Assembly: GCA_051002015.1 (NCBI GenBank)
Contig: JBPCMS010000012.1
Location: forward strand, 1-64,000
Source of the DNA: JACDBE01 sp051002015
Lineage (GTDB): Bacteria; Actinomycetota; Acidimicrobiia; Spongiisociales; UBA5794
Length of the DNA: 64,000 nucleotides
Direction: 5' to 3'
Part shown: piece after piece, positions 16,924-25,206 of the stretch
How the letters are laid out: every line of letters begins with the position of its first letter
How positions within the stretch are numbered: the first letter of the stretch is position 1
Made by a program: the position numbers and the translations under genes
Notes under the pieces: generated by a model
Seen by the model: only the letters and a program-made list of their open reading frames with translations
The model's database searches: none
What the model was told of the DNA's origin: nothing

Positions 16924-17688
16924 TCACACCACCTTCCGTTGCTCGAGTAGGGCGAGGATGCGCAGATGGGCCTCGCCGTCGTCCTCGATGATCTCTCCGG
17001 CCTGGCGGGCCGCCACCGGCTCCACCCCGGTGATGGTCTGGGCCGAGGAGACCCCGACACCCAGATCCGCCACGGTCAGGGTCTCCACCGGCCTGGACTT
17101 GGCCGCCATGATCCCCTTGAAGCTGGGGTAGCGGGGTTCCACCGACCCCGCGGTGACCGAGAGCAGCACCGGGGTCGCCGCCTCGACCACGTCGTATCCG
17201 GCGGCGGTCTGGCGCTCGATCCGGATCCCGTCGGCCGTTTTCTCCACCTTGCGGGCGAAGGTCAGCGCCGGGACCCCGAGCAGCTCGGCGATCTGCTGGG
17301 GCACCACCCCGCTGTAGCCGTCGGTCGACTCGGTGCCGGCCACCACCACGTCGAAGCCGCTGCGGGCGATGGCGGCGGCGAGGACCCGGGCGGTGAGCAG
17401 CGCCTCGGCCCCCCGCAGCGAGGGGTCGTCGACGACGACGGCGCCGTCTGCGCCCATCGACAGCGCCTGCCGGATGCCCTGCATCGAGCCGGACGGTCCC
17501 ATGGAGAACACGATGACGGTGGCATCCTCACCGGCGGCGGCGGCGAGCTGCAGCCCGACCTCGATCCCGTAGCGGTCGGTGTCGTCGAGGACCTGGTCGT
17601 TGGGTCGCACCACGAAGTGGGTGGATGGATCCAGGGCGTATGGGGTCGCCGGATCGGGGATCTGTTTGACGCAAACGGCGATCTTCAT
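16924..17688 (-). CDS. etfB: Electron transfer flavoprotein, beta subunit
   Basis: Beta subunit of ETF, binding AMP and the acyl-CoA dehydrogenase through its recognition loop. The 254-residue protein starts MKIAVCVKQIPDPATPYALD and has the family segments DGAVVVDDPSLRGAEAL, VVAGTESTDGYSGVVPQQIAELLG and the RYPSFKGIMAAKSRPVETL motif. CAGGAGTCC before the ATG is a good ribosome site. It is the first gene of the etfBA operon and diverges from the nucleoside phosphorylase across a region with a 61-bp tandem repeat. Confidence 0.96.
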   Translation of the reverse strand: MKIAVCVKQIPDPATPYALDPSTHFVVRPNDQVLDDTDRYGIEVGLQLAAAAGEDATVIVFSMGPSGSMQGIRQALSMGADGAVVVDDPSLRGAEALLTARVLAAAIARSGFDVVVAGTESTDGYSGVVPQQIAELLGVPALTFARKVEKTADGIRIERQTAAGYDVVEAATPVLLSVTAGSVEPRYPSFKGIMAAKSRPVETLTVADLGVGVSSAQTITGVEPVAARQAGEIIEDDGEAHLRILALLEQRKVV

Positions 17689-17763
17689 CGGACTCCTGTT
17701 CGACCGGTTCGAGCGATGTTGCCAGACGTGGCCCGGCTATTCCAATCTGGACCTGGACGCCCC

Positions 17764-17884
17764 GACCGGTGAGCCGTGGCCCGTCCATAGCGTCGGTTTC
17801 CGGCTCATCGGTGCGGTGGCCTGCGACCGGTGAGCCGTGGAGCGTCTACAGCGTCGGTTTTCGGCTCATCGGTGCGGTTGATAG
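17764..17884. repeat. 61-bp tandem duplication in a divergent promoter region
   Basis: Two copies of a 61-bp unit (17764-17824 and 17825-about 17884) lie between the divergent etfB and nucleoside phosphorylase genes. Both contain GACCGGTGAGCCGTGG, then CAGCGTCGGTTT or TAGCGTCGGTTT, then CGGCTCATCGGTGCGGT. GTGAGCCG and CGGCTCAT within each unit form an inverted repeat (GAGCCG/CGGCTC). They could be duplicated regulator sites or simply a local duplication. Confidence 0.75.
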
Positions 17885-17930
17885 CGGCGCCCGCCGGGTT
17901 CCGGGAAACGGCAGCGCCTATCGTGCCCCG

Positions 17931-18722
17931 ATGAGCGACACCACCAGCAACCGCCAATACCACATCGGCTTCGGGGCGGACGACCTGCCCTCGGGCACCT
18001 CGACCGCCCTGCTCTCCGGCGACCCGGCGCGCTCCGAGCTGATCGCCACCGAGCACCTCGGCGATCCCATGGTGCTTGCCCGCAACCGCGGCCTCGACGC
18101 TTTCGTCGCACGGCTCCCCGGGGGCTCGCCGGTGGTGTGCGCCACCAGCGGGATGGGGGCGCCGTCGCTGAGCATCGTGGTCAACGAGCTGGTGCAGACC
18201 GGGATCCGCACCGTGATCCGGGTGGGTACCGCCGGCTCGATCCAGGACCACGTACGCGTCGGCTCGGTGGTCGTCGCCCTAGGTGCCCTGACCAACCAGG
18301 GGGCGGCCGACGACATCGCCCCACCGCAGTTCCCCGCCGCCGCCGACCCCTTCCTCACCGTCGCCCTGGCGGCTGCGGCCACCGAGCTGGGCATCGACCA
18401 CCACGTCGGGGTGATGGCGTCGACCGACACCTTCTTCGAGGGCCAGGAACGGTCGACGTCGTCGGCCAACACGCACCTCCTGCGCCGGTTGCGGGGGAGC
18501 ATCGACGAGTACCAGGAGCTGGGCATCCTCAACTTCGAGATGGAAGCGGGGACCCTGTTCAAGATGGGCCTGGTCTACCGCTTTCACGCCGGATGCGTGT
18601 GCGGCATCATTGCCGAGCGCTCGGAAGACGAGCGGCCTCGCATCGAGGAGAAGGACGCCGCCGTCGATCGGGCGATCCGGGTCGCCGTCACCGCCGCGAA
18701 CGCCTGGTCCACCTCGAACTGA
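17931..18722 (+). CDS. udp: Uridine phosphorylase-like nucleoside phosphorylase
   Basis: Predicted phosphorolysis of uridine to uracil and ribose-1-phosphate in nucleoside salvage. The 263-residue protein has the NP-I family phosphate-binding motif LLSGDPARSE, the CATSGMGAPSLSIVVNEL segment and VIRVGTAGSIQ. NFEMEAGTLFKM gives the conserved Glu-Met-Glu that binds ribose, and a typical uridine phosphorylase insertion (STDTFFEGQE) is also present. The ATG follows TATCGT (17919-17924) by 6 bases with no Shine-Dalgarno sequence. It pairs logically with cdd upstream. A broader nucleoside specificity is possible. Confidence 0.85.
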   Translation: MSDTTSNRQYHIGFGADDLPSGTSTALLSGDPARSELIATEHLGDPMVLARNRGLDAFVARLPGGSPVVCATSGMGAPSLSIVVNELVQTGIRTVIRVGTAGSIQDHVRVGSVVVALGALTNQGAADDIAPPQFPAAADPFLTVALAAAATELGIDHHVGVMASTDTFFEGQERSTSSANTHLLRRLRGSIDEYQELGILNFEMEAGTLFKMGLVYRFHAGCVCGIIAERSEDERPRIEEKDAAVDRAIRVAVTAANAWSTSN

Positions 18723-18756
18723 TGCCCGCACCCCCGGCGGGTCCCCGGTCGCCGAT

Positions 18757-19047
18757 CTACCGCGACCCCGACCGGGTCACCCGTCCCTTCCCGATCCGCA
18801 CCCCGTCGGCGCGGAGGAGCTCGGCCTGGAGCTGCTCCTCGCCGGGAACCAGGCGGCCGTCGACCGTCACCACCCGCCACCACGGCAGCCCGGGGACTGC
18901 CCCGAGCACGTTGCCTACGGCCCGGGCCGCACCGGGGAAGCCGGCCTCGGCGGCGACCTCGCCGTACGCCATCACCTCGCCGGGCGGGATCGACTCGATC
19001 ACCTCGATCACCCGCTCGGTGAAGTCGCTCCCGGTTTCCTCGCTCAT
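18757..19047 (-). CDS. Alkyltransferase-like protein (ATL)
   Basis: A 96-residue relative of O6-alkylguanine-DNA alkyltransferase. IPPGEVMAYGEVAAEAG is the DNA-binding helix-turn-helix with the Tyr/Arg-type recognition segment, and AVPGLPWWRVV corresponds to the MGMT active-site PCHRV. Here the catalytic cysteine is replaced by tryptophan. Such ATL proteins cannot remove the alkyl group; they bind and flip O6-alkylguanine and hand the lesion to nucleotide excision repair. The gene is convergent with udp. A repeat cluster lies immediately upstream of its start. Confidence 0.88.
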   Translation of the reverse strand: MSEETGSDFTERVIEVIESIPPGEVMAYGEVAAEAGFPGAARAVGNVLGAVPGLPWWRVVTVDGRLVPGEEQLQAELLRADGVRIGKGRVTRSGSR

Positions 19048-19082
19048 GGCCGCAAGCTACCGCATCTCGCCGCGGCCGAAGC

Positions 19083-19357
19083 CTCAGCGGATTCGTGTCG
19101 TGGCGACACCCTGGAACCTCAGGTTCAACATCAGCGGATTACGTGTCGTGGCGACACCCAGGAGCCTCAGGTTCAAGGTGGAAGCTCGTATCGGTCTCGA
19201 ACTTCATGGATTGGTACTCGCCAGGGGTACGCAGAACCTCAGGTTCGGCGATCCGCCTCAACATCAGCGGATTACGTGTCGTGGCGACACCCTGGAACCT
19301 GAGGTTCAACATCAGCGGATCGCGTGTTGTGGCGACACCCAGGAGCCTTAGGTTCGG
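19083..19357 (-). repeat. Palindromic repeat cluster R4 (four type A and one type B units)
   Basis: Five units in minus orientation fill the gap before ffh. Type A: 19083-19125 (left end truncated), 19124-19175, 19256-19306 and 19305-19357. Type B: 19199-19248. Pairs of A units overlap with the 48-bp period, flanking the central B unit. Two units carry AGCCTNAGGTT instead of AACCTNAGGTT. The B unit has a changed end (CTTCATGGATTGG instead of CTTCAGCGGATTGG) but keeps the TACTCGCCAGGGGTACGCAG core. Confidence 0.9.
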
Positions 19358-19514
19358 CGGTTCTCCCAACTTCAGGGGGACGGGACTTCCGCATGTTCCG
19401 GGCAGCGGACGGCACCGCCGCCTTCGCCGCCGCCCTCGACGGACCCCGCTTCCCGGACCCGTGATCGGCTGAGCACGGCCACCGGTCCCTGGAGAGACGA
19501 CGGGCGGGCCCTCC

Positions 19515-19520
19515 TACACT
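19515..19520 (+). promoter_or_regulatory. Probable -10 element of a leaderless ffh transcript
   Basis: TACACT lies 9 bases before the ffh ATG at 19530, and no Shine-Dalgarno sequence lies between. The predicted transcription start would fall at or next to the start codon. No convincing -35 box is visible. Confidence 0.5.
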
Positions 19521-19529
19521 TTGCCGGCG

Positions 19530-20867
19530 ATGTTCGACAGCATCTCCAACAGGCTGGGCGAGGTCTTCACCCGCCTGCGGGCCAAGGGCAGGTTGACCGA
19601 CGCCGACGTCGACGCCTCGCTGCGCGAGGTGCGGTTGGCTCTGCTCGAGGCAGACGTGAACGTCGCCGTTGCCAAGACGCTGCTGGAGCGGGTGCGGGCC
19701 CGGGCCGTTGGCACCGAGGTGATGGGGAGCCTGACCCCCGGCCAGCAGGTCATCAAGATCGTTCACGAGGAGCTGCTCGCCACCCTGGGCGATGAGGCCC
19801 CGCTGACCCGCCCCTCGGCGCCTCCCCTGGTCATCCTCATCGCCGGCCTCCAGGGCTCGGGCAAGACCACCACCGCCGCCAAGCTGGCCAAGCACCTCAA
19901 GTCGAAGGGGCGCCGCCCCCTGCTGGTCGCCGCCGACCTGCAGCGCCCCGCCGCCATCGACCAGCTGGAGACGCTGGGGCGCAGGATCGATGTGCCGGTC
20001 TTCGCCGACCGCAGGACCAGGCCCGCCCGTCTGGCCAAGGCGGCGGTGAAGTACGCCAGACAGGAAGGGCTCAACGTCGTCATCATCGACACCGCCGGCC
20101 GGCTCCAGATCGACGAGGAGTTGATGAAGGAGCTGGCCGCCGTCGAGAAGGTGGCCGAGCCGCACGAGGTGCTGCTGGTCGTCGATGCCATGACCGGTCA
20201 GGAGGCGGTGAACGTCGCCAAGGGGTTCGGGGCGAAGACCAGGCTGACCGGGCTGGTGCTGACCAAGCTCGACGGTGATGCCAGGGGAGGGGCGGCGATC
20301 TCGGCCCGCCAGGTCACCGGGAAGCCGATCAAGTTCGTCGGTCTCGGAGAAGGGCTCGACGACCTCGACGTCTTCTATCCGGAGCGGATGGCGTCGCGGA
20401 TCCTGGGGATGGGTGACGTTCTCACCCTGATCGAGAAGGCGGAACAGGTGTACGACCAGGGCCAGGCGGCGGTGGCGGTGGAGAAGCTACGCACCGCCAG
20501 GTTCGACCTGAGCGACTTCCTCGAGCAGTTCCAGCAGATCCGGAAGATGGGGCCGCTGCAGCAGTTGGTTAGTATGCTGCCCGGCGCCGGGCAGATGCTG
20601 CGCAACGTCGAGGTCGACGAGCGCGATCTGAACCGGGTCGAGGCGATCATCCGCTCGATGACACCGGCGGAGCGGCGCGATCCCAGAACCATCAACGGGA
20701 GTCGCAAGCGCCGCATCGCCACCGGCTCGGGAACGCGGCCGCAGGACGTCAACGCCGTCCTGAAGCAGTTCTCGGAAGCACAGAAGATGATGAAGGCCAT
20801 CGCCGGCGGACGCAGCCCGATACCAGGGCTGACCGCACCGGGGATGGGCCGCAGGAGGAAGAGGTGA
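19530..20867 (+). CDS. ffh: Signal recognition particle protein Ffh
   Basis: SRP54-type GTPase that binds signal peptides and 4.5S RNA. The 445-residue protein has the N domain, the G domain with [33 protein letters not shown] and [12 protein letters not shown], and a methionine-containing M domain from about residue 300 ([29 protein letters not shown]). The ATG at 19530 is preferred over TTG at 19521. Ribosomal protein and rRNA/tRNA maturation genes follow directly (rpsP 4 bp later). Confidence 0.96.
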   Translation: MFDSISNRLGEVFTRLRAKGRLTDADVDASLREVRLALLEADVNVAVAKTLLERVRARAVGTEVMGSLTPGQQVIKIVHEELLATLGDEAPLTRPSAPPLVILIAGLQGSGKTTTAAKLAKHLKSKGRRPLLVAADLQRPAAIDQLETLGRRIDVPVFADRRTRPARLAKAAVKYARQEGLNVVIIDTAGRLQIDEELMKELAAVEKVAEPHEVLLVVDAMTGQEAVNVAKGFGAKTRLTGLVLTKLDGDARGGAAISARQVTGKPIKFVGLGEGLDDLDVFYPERMASRILGMGDVLTLIEKAEQVYDQGQAAVAVEKLRTARFDLSDFLEQFQQIRKMGPLQQLVSMLPGAGQMLRNVEVDERDLNRVEAIIRSMTPAERRDPRTINGSRKRRIATGSGTRPQDVNAVLKQFSEAQKMMKAIAGGRSPIPGLTAPGMGRRRKR

Positions 20868-20871
20868 CGGT

Positions 20872-21726
20872 ATGTCGGTGAGGATCCGCCTGACGCGGAT
20901 GGGCAAGAAGAAGCAACCCACATACCGCGTCGTGGTGACGGACTCGCGCCGGCCGCGCGACGGGGCGTACATCGAGCAGATCGGTGTCTACGACCCGCGC
21001 CGGGCGCCGAGCCTCATCGAGATCGACAACGACCGGGCGCTGGACTGGCTGCGCAAGGGCGCCCAGCCGTCGGATCGGGCCCGCAAGCTGCTGGAGATCT
21101 CGGGGGCATGGACCCGGTTCCGCATCGCCAAGGGTGACATCCACACCATCGACGACCGTGCCCAGGCGCCGGCTCCGGCGGTCGTTCCGGCTCCGGAGGC
21201 CCCCGCTGACGCGGTCGACGAGACCGCCGCCGTGGCCACCGAGCCATTCGAAACGGTGGCCGAGACCGCCGATGACGCCGCCCGGGCCGCGATGGACCCC
21301 GGCGAGGTGGCTCCAACCGGTGCCACGGAGGCCGAGAGCCCGGCAGATGTTGCAGGCGATCCAGCCGTGGCCGAGACCGCCGATGACGCCGCCGCGGTGG
21401 GCCACGGAGAGGTGGCTGGGACCGCCGCCGATGACGCCGCAGGCGATCCGGCCGGGTCCGAGACCGCCGATGACGCCGCCGGGGCCGCGGCCGACCCCGA
21501 CGACGTGACTGCGACTGGTGCCACGGTGGCCGAGAGCCCCGCCGATGACGCCGCCGGCGATCCGGCCGGGGCCGAGACCGCCGATGACGCCGCCGGCGAG
21601 GCTGCGATTGACGCCGGCGAGGTGGCTGCGACCGAGGCCGATGACGCCGCAGGCGAACCCGCAGACGATCCAGCCGCAGACGATCCAGCCGCCAGCGAGC
21701 CCGCCGATGAGGAGAAGCAGGAATGA
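20872..21726 (+). CDS. rpsP: 30S ribosomal protein S16 with a long acidic C-terminal extension
   Basis: Residues 1-85 are a normal S16: MSVRIRLTRMGKKKQPTYRV, DSRRPRDGAYIEQIGVYDPR and RALDWLRKGAQPSD. The protein then continues for about 190 residues of Ala/Asp/Glu/Pro-rich, strongly acidic low-complexity sequence to residue 284, in which ETADDAAG-like blocks recur. At DNA level GAGACCGCCGATGACGCC recurs several times, so the tail has grown by repeat expansion. Short acidic or lysine-rich S16 tails occur in other actinobacteria; this length is unusual. The frame stays open to the stop that overlaps khpA, so the tail appears to be translated. Confidence 0.92.
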   Translation: MSVRIRLTRMGKKKQPTYRVVVTDSRRPRDGAYIEQIGVYDPRRAPSLIEIDNDRALDWLRKGAQPSDRARKLLEISGAWTRFRIAKGDIHTIDDRAQAPAPAVVPAPEAPADAVDETAAVATEPFETVAETADDAARAAMDPGEVAPTGATEAESPADVAGDPAVAETADDAAAVGHGEVAGTAADDAAGDPAGSETADDAAGAAADPDDVTATGATVAESPADDAAGDPAGAETADDAAGEAAIDAGEVAATEADDAAGEPADDPAADDPAASEPADEEKQE

Positions 21727-21974
21727 CCAAGCCCGAGATCGCCGAGCGGGTGCTCCGCTACGTCGTCGAGAACATCGTCGACGAGCCGACCGCCATCCAG
21801 ATCGAGATGATCGAGGAGGGCGACGCCGCCGCCACCGCCGAGGTGAAGACCGCCAAGGGTGACATGGGACGCGTCATCGGCCGCAGGGGCAGGACCGCCC
21901 GCTCCATCCGCACCGTCACCTCCGCCGCCGGTGAGGAGGAGGGCTTCGACGTCAGGGTCGAGTTCCTCGACTGA
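21723..21974 (+). CDS. khpA: KH-domain RNA-binding protein KhpA
   Basis: An 83-residue single type II KH domain protein of the KhpA (YlqC) family, placed between rpsP and rimM as in most Gram-positive genomes. The nucleic-acid-binding loop GxxG is GRRG in MGRVIGRRGRTARSIRTV. In other bacteria KhpA binds many RNAs, often with KhpB, and affects cell division or sRNA control; the role here is inferred. It overlaps rpsP by 4 bases (ATGA). Confidence 0.92.
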   Translation: MTKPEIAERVLRYVVENIVDEPTAIQIEMIEEGDAAATAEVKTAKGDMGRVIGRRGRTARSIRTVTSAAGEEEGFDVRVEFLD

Positions 21975-21981
21975 CCGCGCC

Positions 21982-22488
21982 ATGACCGAGCCGCCAGTCA
22001 CCGTTGGATTCGTCAAACGCGCCCACGGCATCCGCGGCGGTGTCCTGGTGTCGTCGACCTCCGATCATCCCGGCCGGTTCAGTCCGGGCAGCGTGCTCCG
22101 GGTCTCGGGATCGGCGGAGGACGTCGCCGTCGTCGGCTCCCAACCACACACCGAGGGCGTCATCCTCTACCTCGATGGGGTCACCGATCGCACCACCGCC
22201 GAAGCCCTGCGTCACCATTCCCTCACGATCGCTCCCTCCGCCCGCCGGCCGCTCTCCGACGACGAGTGGTGGCCGGAGGATCTGGTTGGCCTCCCCGCCG
22301 TCACCCCCGACGGCGCCCCGCTCGGCACCGTCACCGACGTGGTGCTCGGCGGCGCCCAGGACCGGCTGGTGGTGGCCACCCCGGATGGCGGCATCGTCGA
22401 GGTCCCTTTCGTCGCTGCCCTCGTCCCCGGTGTCACCGCCGAGGCGGTCACCATCGACCCGCCCGATGGCCTGTTCGAACCCGACTGA
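21982..22488 (+). CDS. rimM: Ribosome maturation factor RimM
   Basis: Assembly factor that assists 30S head maturation, binding S19. The 168-residue protein has the N-terminal VGFVKRAHGIRGGVLVSSTSD barrel motif and the C-terminal PRC-barrel (EDLVGLPAVTPDGAPLGTVTDV and DRLVVATPDGGIVEVPFV). The start is ATG 21982, 8 bp after khpA. Unusually trmD does not follow directly: a lipoprotein, a flavoprotein and an acyl-CoA dehydrogenase gene separate rimM from trmD-rplS. Confidence 0.93.
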   Translation: MTEPPVTVGFVKRAHGIRGGVLVSSTSDHPGRFSPGSVLRVSGSAEDVAVVGSQPHTEGVILYLDGVTDRTTAEALRHHSLTIAPSARRPLSDDEWWPEDLVGLPAVTPDGAPLGTVTDVVLGGAQDRLVVATPDGGIVEVPFVAALVPGVTAEAVTIDPPDGLFEPD

Positions 22489-22494
22489 GCGGGG

Positions 22495-23394
22495 CTACTG
22501 CAGATCGAGCAGGATGCGGATGCGGCGGGGCTCGGCATCGGGCACGGCGCTCTCCACCACCAGCTCGACGGTCCCGATGGGGCCGGATGCCACGGTCGCC
22601 TCGAACTCCGCCCACGGGGTCCCGTTGCCCGCCAGCTCCGCCTCGATCGGTGCGGGGATACCGCCCTCGCTGATCCCGACGGTGACCGACGCCGCCGTGG
22701 TGTAGCCGTTGACCAGCAGCGGGTAGGCGGCCACCCCGCCCCGCGGGGTCAACACCACGGTGTCGAAGCTCCCCGCCGGTGGGCTGACCAGGGGACGATC
22801 GCCGACGGCGCGCACGTCAACGACCAGCCGGGCCGGGGCGCCAGCGAAGAAGCTCCGGGCCCGCACCCCCCTGGTGGCGTCCAGGTGGAGGTCGATGGCG
22901 AGCGAGCCCTCGATCAGACCGACGACGACCGCCCTGGTGATCACGGTGCCGTCGACGGTGGCCTCGGCCAGAGACGTGGCAACCACGGCGGTCGGCAACC
23001 GTACCCGCAGGATGCCGCGGCCGGGGAGCAGCTCGACCGTGGTCGGCCCCAGCGACGAGGCGGGGGAGCCGCCGGCTGTGGCGAACCCGACCACGAACCG
23101 GTCGCATCCCAGCTCGGTATCCCAACGCAGCTCGTTGACGGCGGCGGCGTCTGCGCTCCCGGTCCCCATGGTGGCGATCACACCGTCGTCGACGAAGTCG
23201 AGGTCGCCGGTGGCGCACTCCGGCCCGCCCGTGATGTCCGTGACCTGCGCCGCCGTCGTGGTCGGGGGAGGGAGCGTGGCCACGGTCGGATCGGTGTCCC
23301 CGGCGAGCACGCCACAGGCCGAGACGAGGAGGATCCCAGCGAGGACGGGGAGCGCCGGGCGATGGAGACGCCGCCGGGTGGGGGATAGGGGCAC
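22495..23394 (-). CDS. Lipoprotein with AMIN-like and possible Gmad2-type Ig domains
   Basis: A 299-residue secreted lipoprotein. The N-terminus has arginines, a hydrophobic helix and the lipobox LVSACG, giving lipidation at about Cys27. A Thr/Pro-rich linker follows. Residues 75-200 (NELRWDTELGCDRFVVGF and ARLVVDVRAVGDRP) resemble the actinobacterial AMIN-like domain, associated with cell-wall interaction. The last 90 residues (LLVNGYTTAASVTVGISEGG and GTVELVVESAVPDA) resemble an Ig-like Gmad2 fold. It probably acts at the cell envelope. It is transcribed against the flanking operon and interrupts the usual rimM-trmD linkage. Confidence 0.65.
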   Translation of the reverse strand: MPLSPTRRRLHRPALPVLAGILLVSACGVLAGDTDPTVATLPPPTTTAAQVTDITGGPECATGDLDFVDDGVIATMGTGSADAAAVNELRWDTELGCDRFVVGFATAGGSPASSLGPTTVELLPGRGILRVRLPTAVVATSLAEATVDGTVITRAVVVGLIEGSLAIDLHLDATRGVRARSFFAGAPARLVVDVRAVGDRPLVSPPAGSFDTVVLTPRGGVAAYPLLVNGYTTAASVTVGISEGGIPAPIEAELAGNGTPWAEFEATVASGPIGTVELVVESAVPDAEPRRIRILLDLQ

Positions 23395-23454
23395 CGCGGC
23401 GAGGTTACCGGCGGGTCAGGGACGGGACCGGCCTGCGCCCGCTACCTTGCGCCG

Positions 23455-25206
23455 ATGGAACCAGCGGCACCCCATCTCGGCACCTACGACCTCGTCGTGG
23501 TCGGGGGGACGCTGGCCGGTCTGTCCCTGGCGGTGCAGGCCAGGGAGGCGGGGGTGACCCGCCTGCTGATCATCGAGCCGGACGAGTCGGTGACCGCCCC
23601 CGAGGTGGTGGGTCAGCACGCCCTGACCGTCGAGTACCAGGCACCGCTCCTTTCCATCGCCACCACGGGCGACAGGGTGGAGGTGACCACCGATCGCTTC
23701 ACCGCCACCGCCACCGCCGTAGTGTTGGCGGACCGGACCGAGCTACCTTCGCCACCGCCCGACTTCCCCATCCCGGACGCCATCGCCGACCGGGTCCATC
23801 TGGTTCCCCCCGATCTCGACCTGTCAGGCTCCGACGTGCTCGTGGTCGGCGTCGACGACGGCGCCGCCGAGGAGACGCTGCGCATCGCCGACATGGGCGG
23901 GGGCGTCGTGGTGTGCCTCGGCGGCGCCGATCTCGCCCATTTCTCCCGGCTCGCCTCGCGCAAGCTGCTCCGCCTCGAGGCGGAGCGACGGGCGACGATC
24001 CTGTGGAAGGCGCTGCCCGCAGCCATCGACGAGGTAGGCGACTTCCCCATGGTCGACTTCGGAGACAGGCAGATGCCGACCCTGCAGTTCGACCATGTCG
24101 TGTTCCGGATCCCGCCCACCCCGTTGGTCACCTCGGCGGTCGACGTGGCCGAGGATGCCGCCGTGTTCGCCATCGGCCCCGCCCCGATCGAGGGCGATGC
24201 GGTGCATCTGTCCCCCGGTGAGGCATGGGACGTCATCCGCACCCTCCGCTTCCCCGATCTCCCCGAACCGGCGACGACCCGTGTCGTCGGCGGTGCCGAC
24301 GAGCGGGTCGAGTCGCTTCGGGCCGAGCACTACAACGCCACCATCACCCGCTTCGACCGCACCCACTCGGACCTGTGGCTGCTCAGGATCCGCCCCGACC
24401 GGGGCGACACCACCCGCCACCTCGCCGGGCAGTACGCCTCGTTCGGGCTGGGCTACTGGGAGCCGAGGGCGGACGCCGCCCGCGAGCCCAACCTGGACCG
24501 CGTGTGGGACAAGCTGATCCGCCGCTCGTACTCGATCTCGAGCCCGATCCTCGAGCCGACCGGGTATCTCACCGACGCCGACACCGACGAGCTGGAGTTC
24601 TACGTGGTGCTGGTACCCCCGGGCGACGACCGGATCCCGGCGTTGACCCCCCGGCTGGCGCTGAAGAGCCCAGGGGACCGGATCTACCTTGGGCCCAAGA
24701 TTGCCGGCCGTTACACGCTCGGTCACGTCACCGACCCGAACACCCAGGTGATCTTCCTCGCCACCGGCACCGGCGAGGCCCCACACAACGCCATGCTGGC
24801 CGAACTGCTCCGCAAGGGCCACACCGGGGCCATCGTGTCGGTGGTGACCGTTCGTTACCGCCGCGACCTGGCCTACCACGACATCCACGGGCAGCTGGCC
24901 GAGCGCTTCGGCAACTACTGGTACCTCCCATTGGTGACCAGGGAGGAAGGCGTGCCCAGGCGCTACATCCAGGACCTGTTCCGCGACGGGACCATCGACC
25001 GGATGCTCCCCGCCGGGCTCGACCCGAGCGCCACCCACGTCTTCGCCTGCGGCAACCCGGCGATGATCGGTCTGCCCGAGCCGGGGGAGGACGGCGAGCT
25101 CGAGTTCCCCAGACCCGAGGGCATCGCTGAGATCCTGGACCGCATGGGGTTCACCCTCGACCGCCGCGGCGCCCCCGGCAACGTCCACTTCGAGGAGTAC
25201 TGGTAG
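23455..25206 (+). CDS. Fused flavoprotein: degenerate thioredoxin-reductase-like domain plus ferredoxin-NADP reductase
   Basis: A 583-residue two-part protein. Residues 10-275 have the layout of a thioredoxin-reductase-like FAD/NAD(P) domain, with YDLVVVGGTLAGLSLAVQA and a second Rossmann segment VLVVGVDDGAAEETLRIADMG. The second glycine motif is degenerate and no CxxC redox pair is present. Residues 285-583 are a plant/Fpr-type ferredoxin-NADP reductase: FAD motif RRSYSISSP, NADP segment FLATGTGEAPHNAMLAELL, VFACGNPAMIG, and a terminal aromatic in VHFEEYW. It probably moves electrons between NADPH and ferredoxin or flavodoxin. The ATG is 6 bases after TACCTT (leaderless). The next gene starts at the base after its stop. 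Confidence 0.7.
   Translation: MEPAAPHLGTYDLVVVGGTLAGLSLAVQAREAGVTRLLIIEPDESVTAPEVVGQHALTVEYQAPLLSIATTGDRVEVTTDRFTATATAVVLADRTELPSPPPDFPIPDAIADRVHLVPPDLDLSGSDVLVVGVDDGAAEETLRIADMGGGVVVCLGGADLAHFSRLASRKLLRLEAERRATILWKALPAAIDEVGDFPMVDFGDRQMPTLQFDHVVFRIPPTPLVTSAVDVAEDAAVFAIGPAPIEGDAVHLSPGEAWDVIRTLRFPDLPEPATTRVVGGADERVESLRAEHYNATITRFDRTHSDLWLLRIRPDRGDTTRHLAGQYASFGLGYWEPRADAAREPNLDRVWDKLIRRSYSISSPILEPTGYLTDADTDELEFYVVLVPPGDDRIPALTPRLALKSPGDRIYLGPKIAGRYTLGHVTDPNTQVIFLATGTGEAPHNAMLAELLRKGHTGAIVSVVTVRYRRDLAYHDIHGQLAERFGNYWYLPLVTREEGVPRRYIQDLFRDGTIDRMLPAGLDPSATHVFACGNPAMIGLPEPGEDGELEFPRPEGIAEILDRMGFTLDRRGAPGNVHFEEYW

Noticed and set aside
19393..19464. Short frame of 23 codons between repeat cluster R4 and ffh
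   Set aside because: It is very short, rich in Ala/Gly/Pro from GC bias, and lies just upstream of the ffh promoter with no recognisable feature.
18137..19472. Open frames across the repeats that read as repeated peptides such as NISGLRVVATPSNLRF
   Set aside because: The 48-bp period is divisible by three, so the repeats stay open in several frames on both strands. The peptides have no start or ribosome site of their own, and the same DNA occurs in opposite orientations at other loci, so the signal is from DNA palindromes, not protein.
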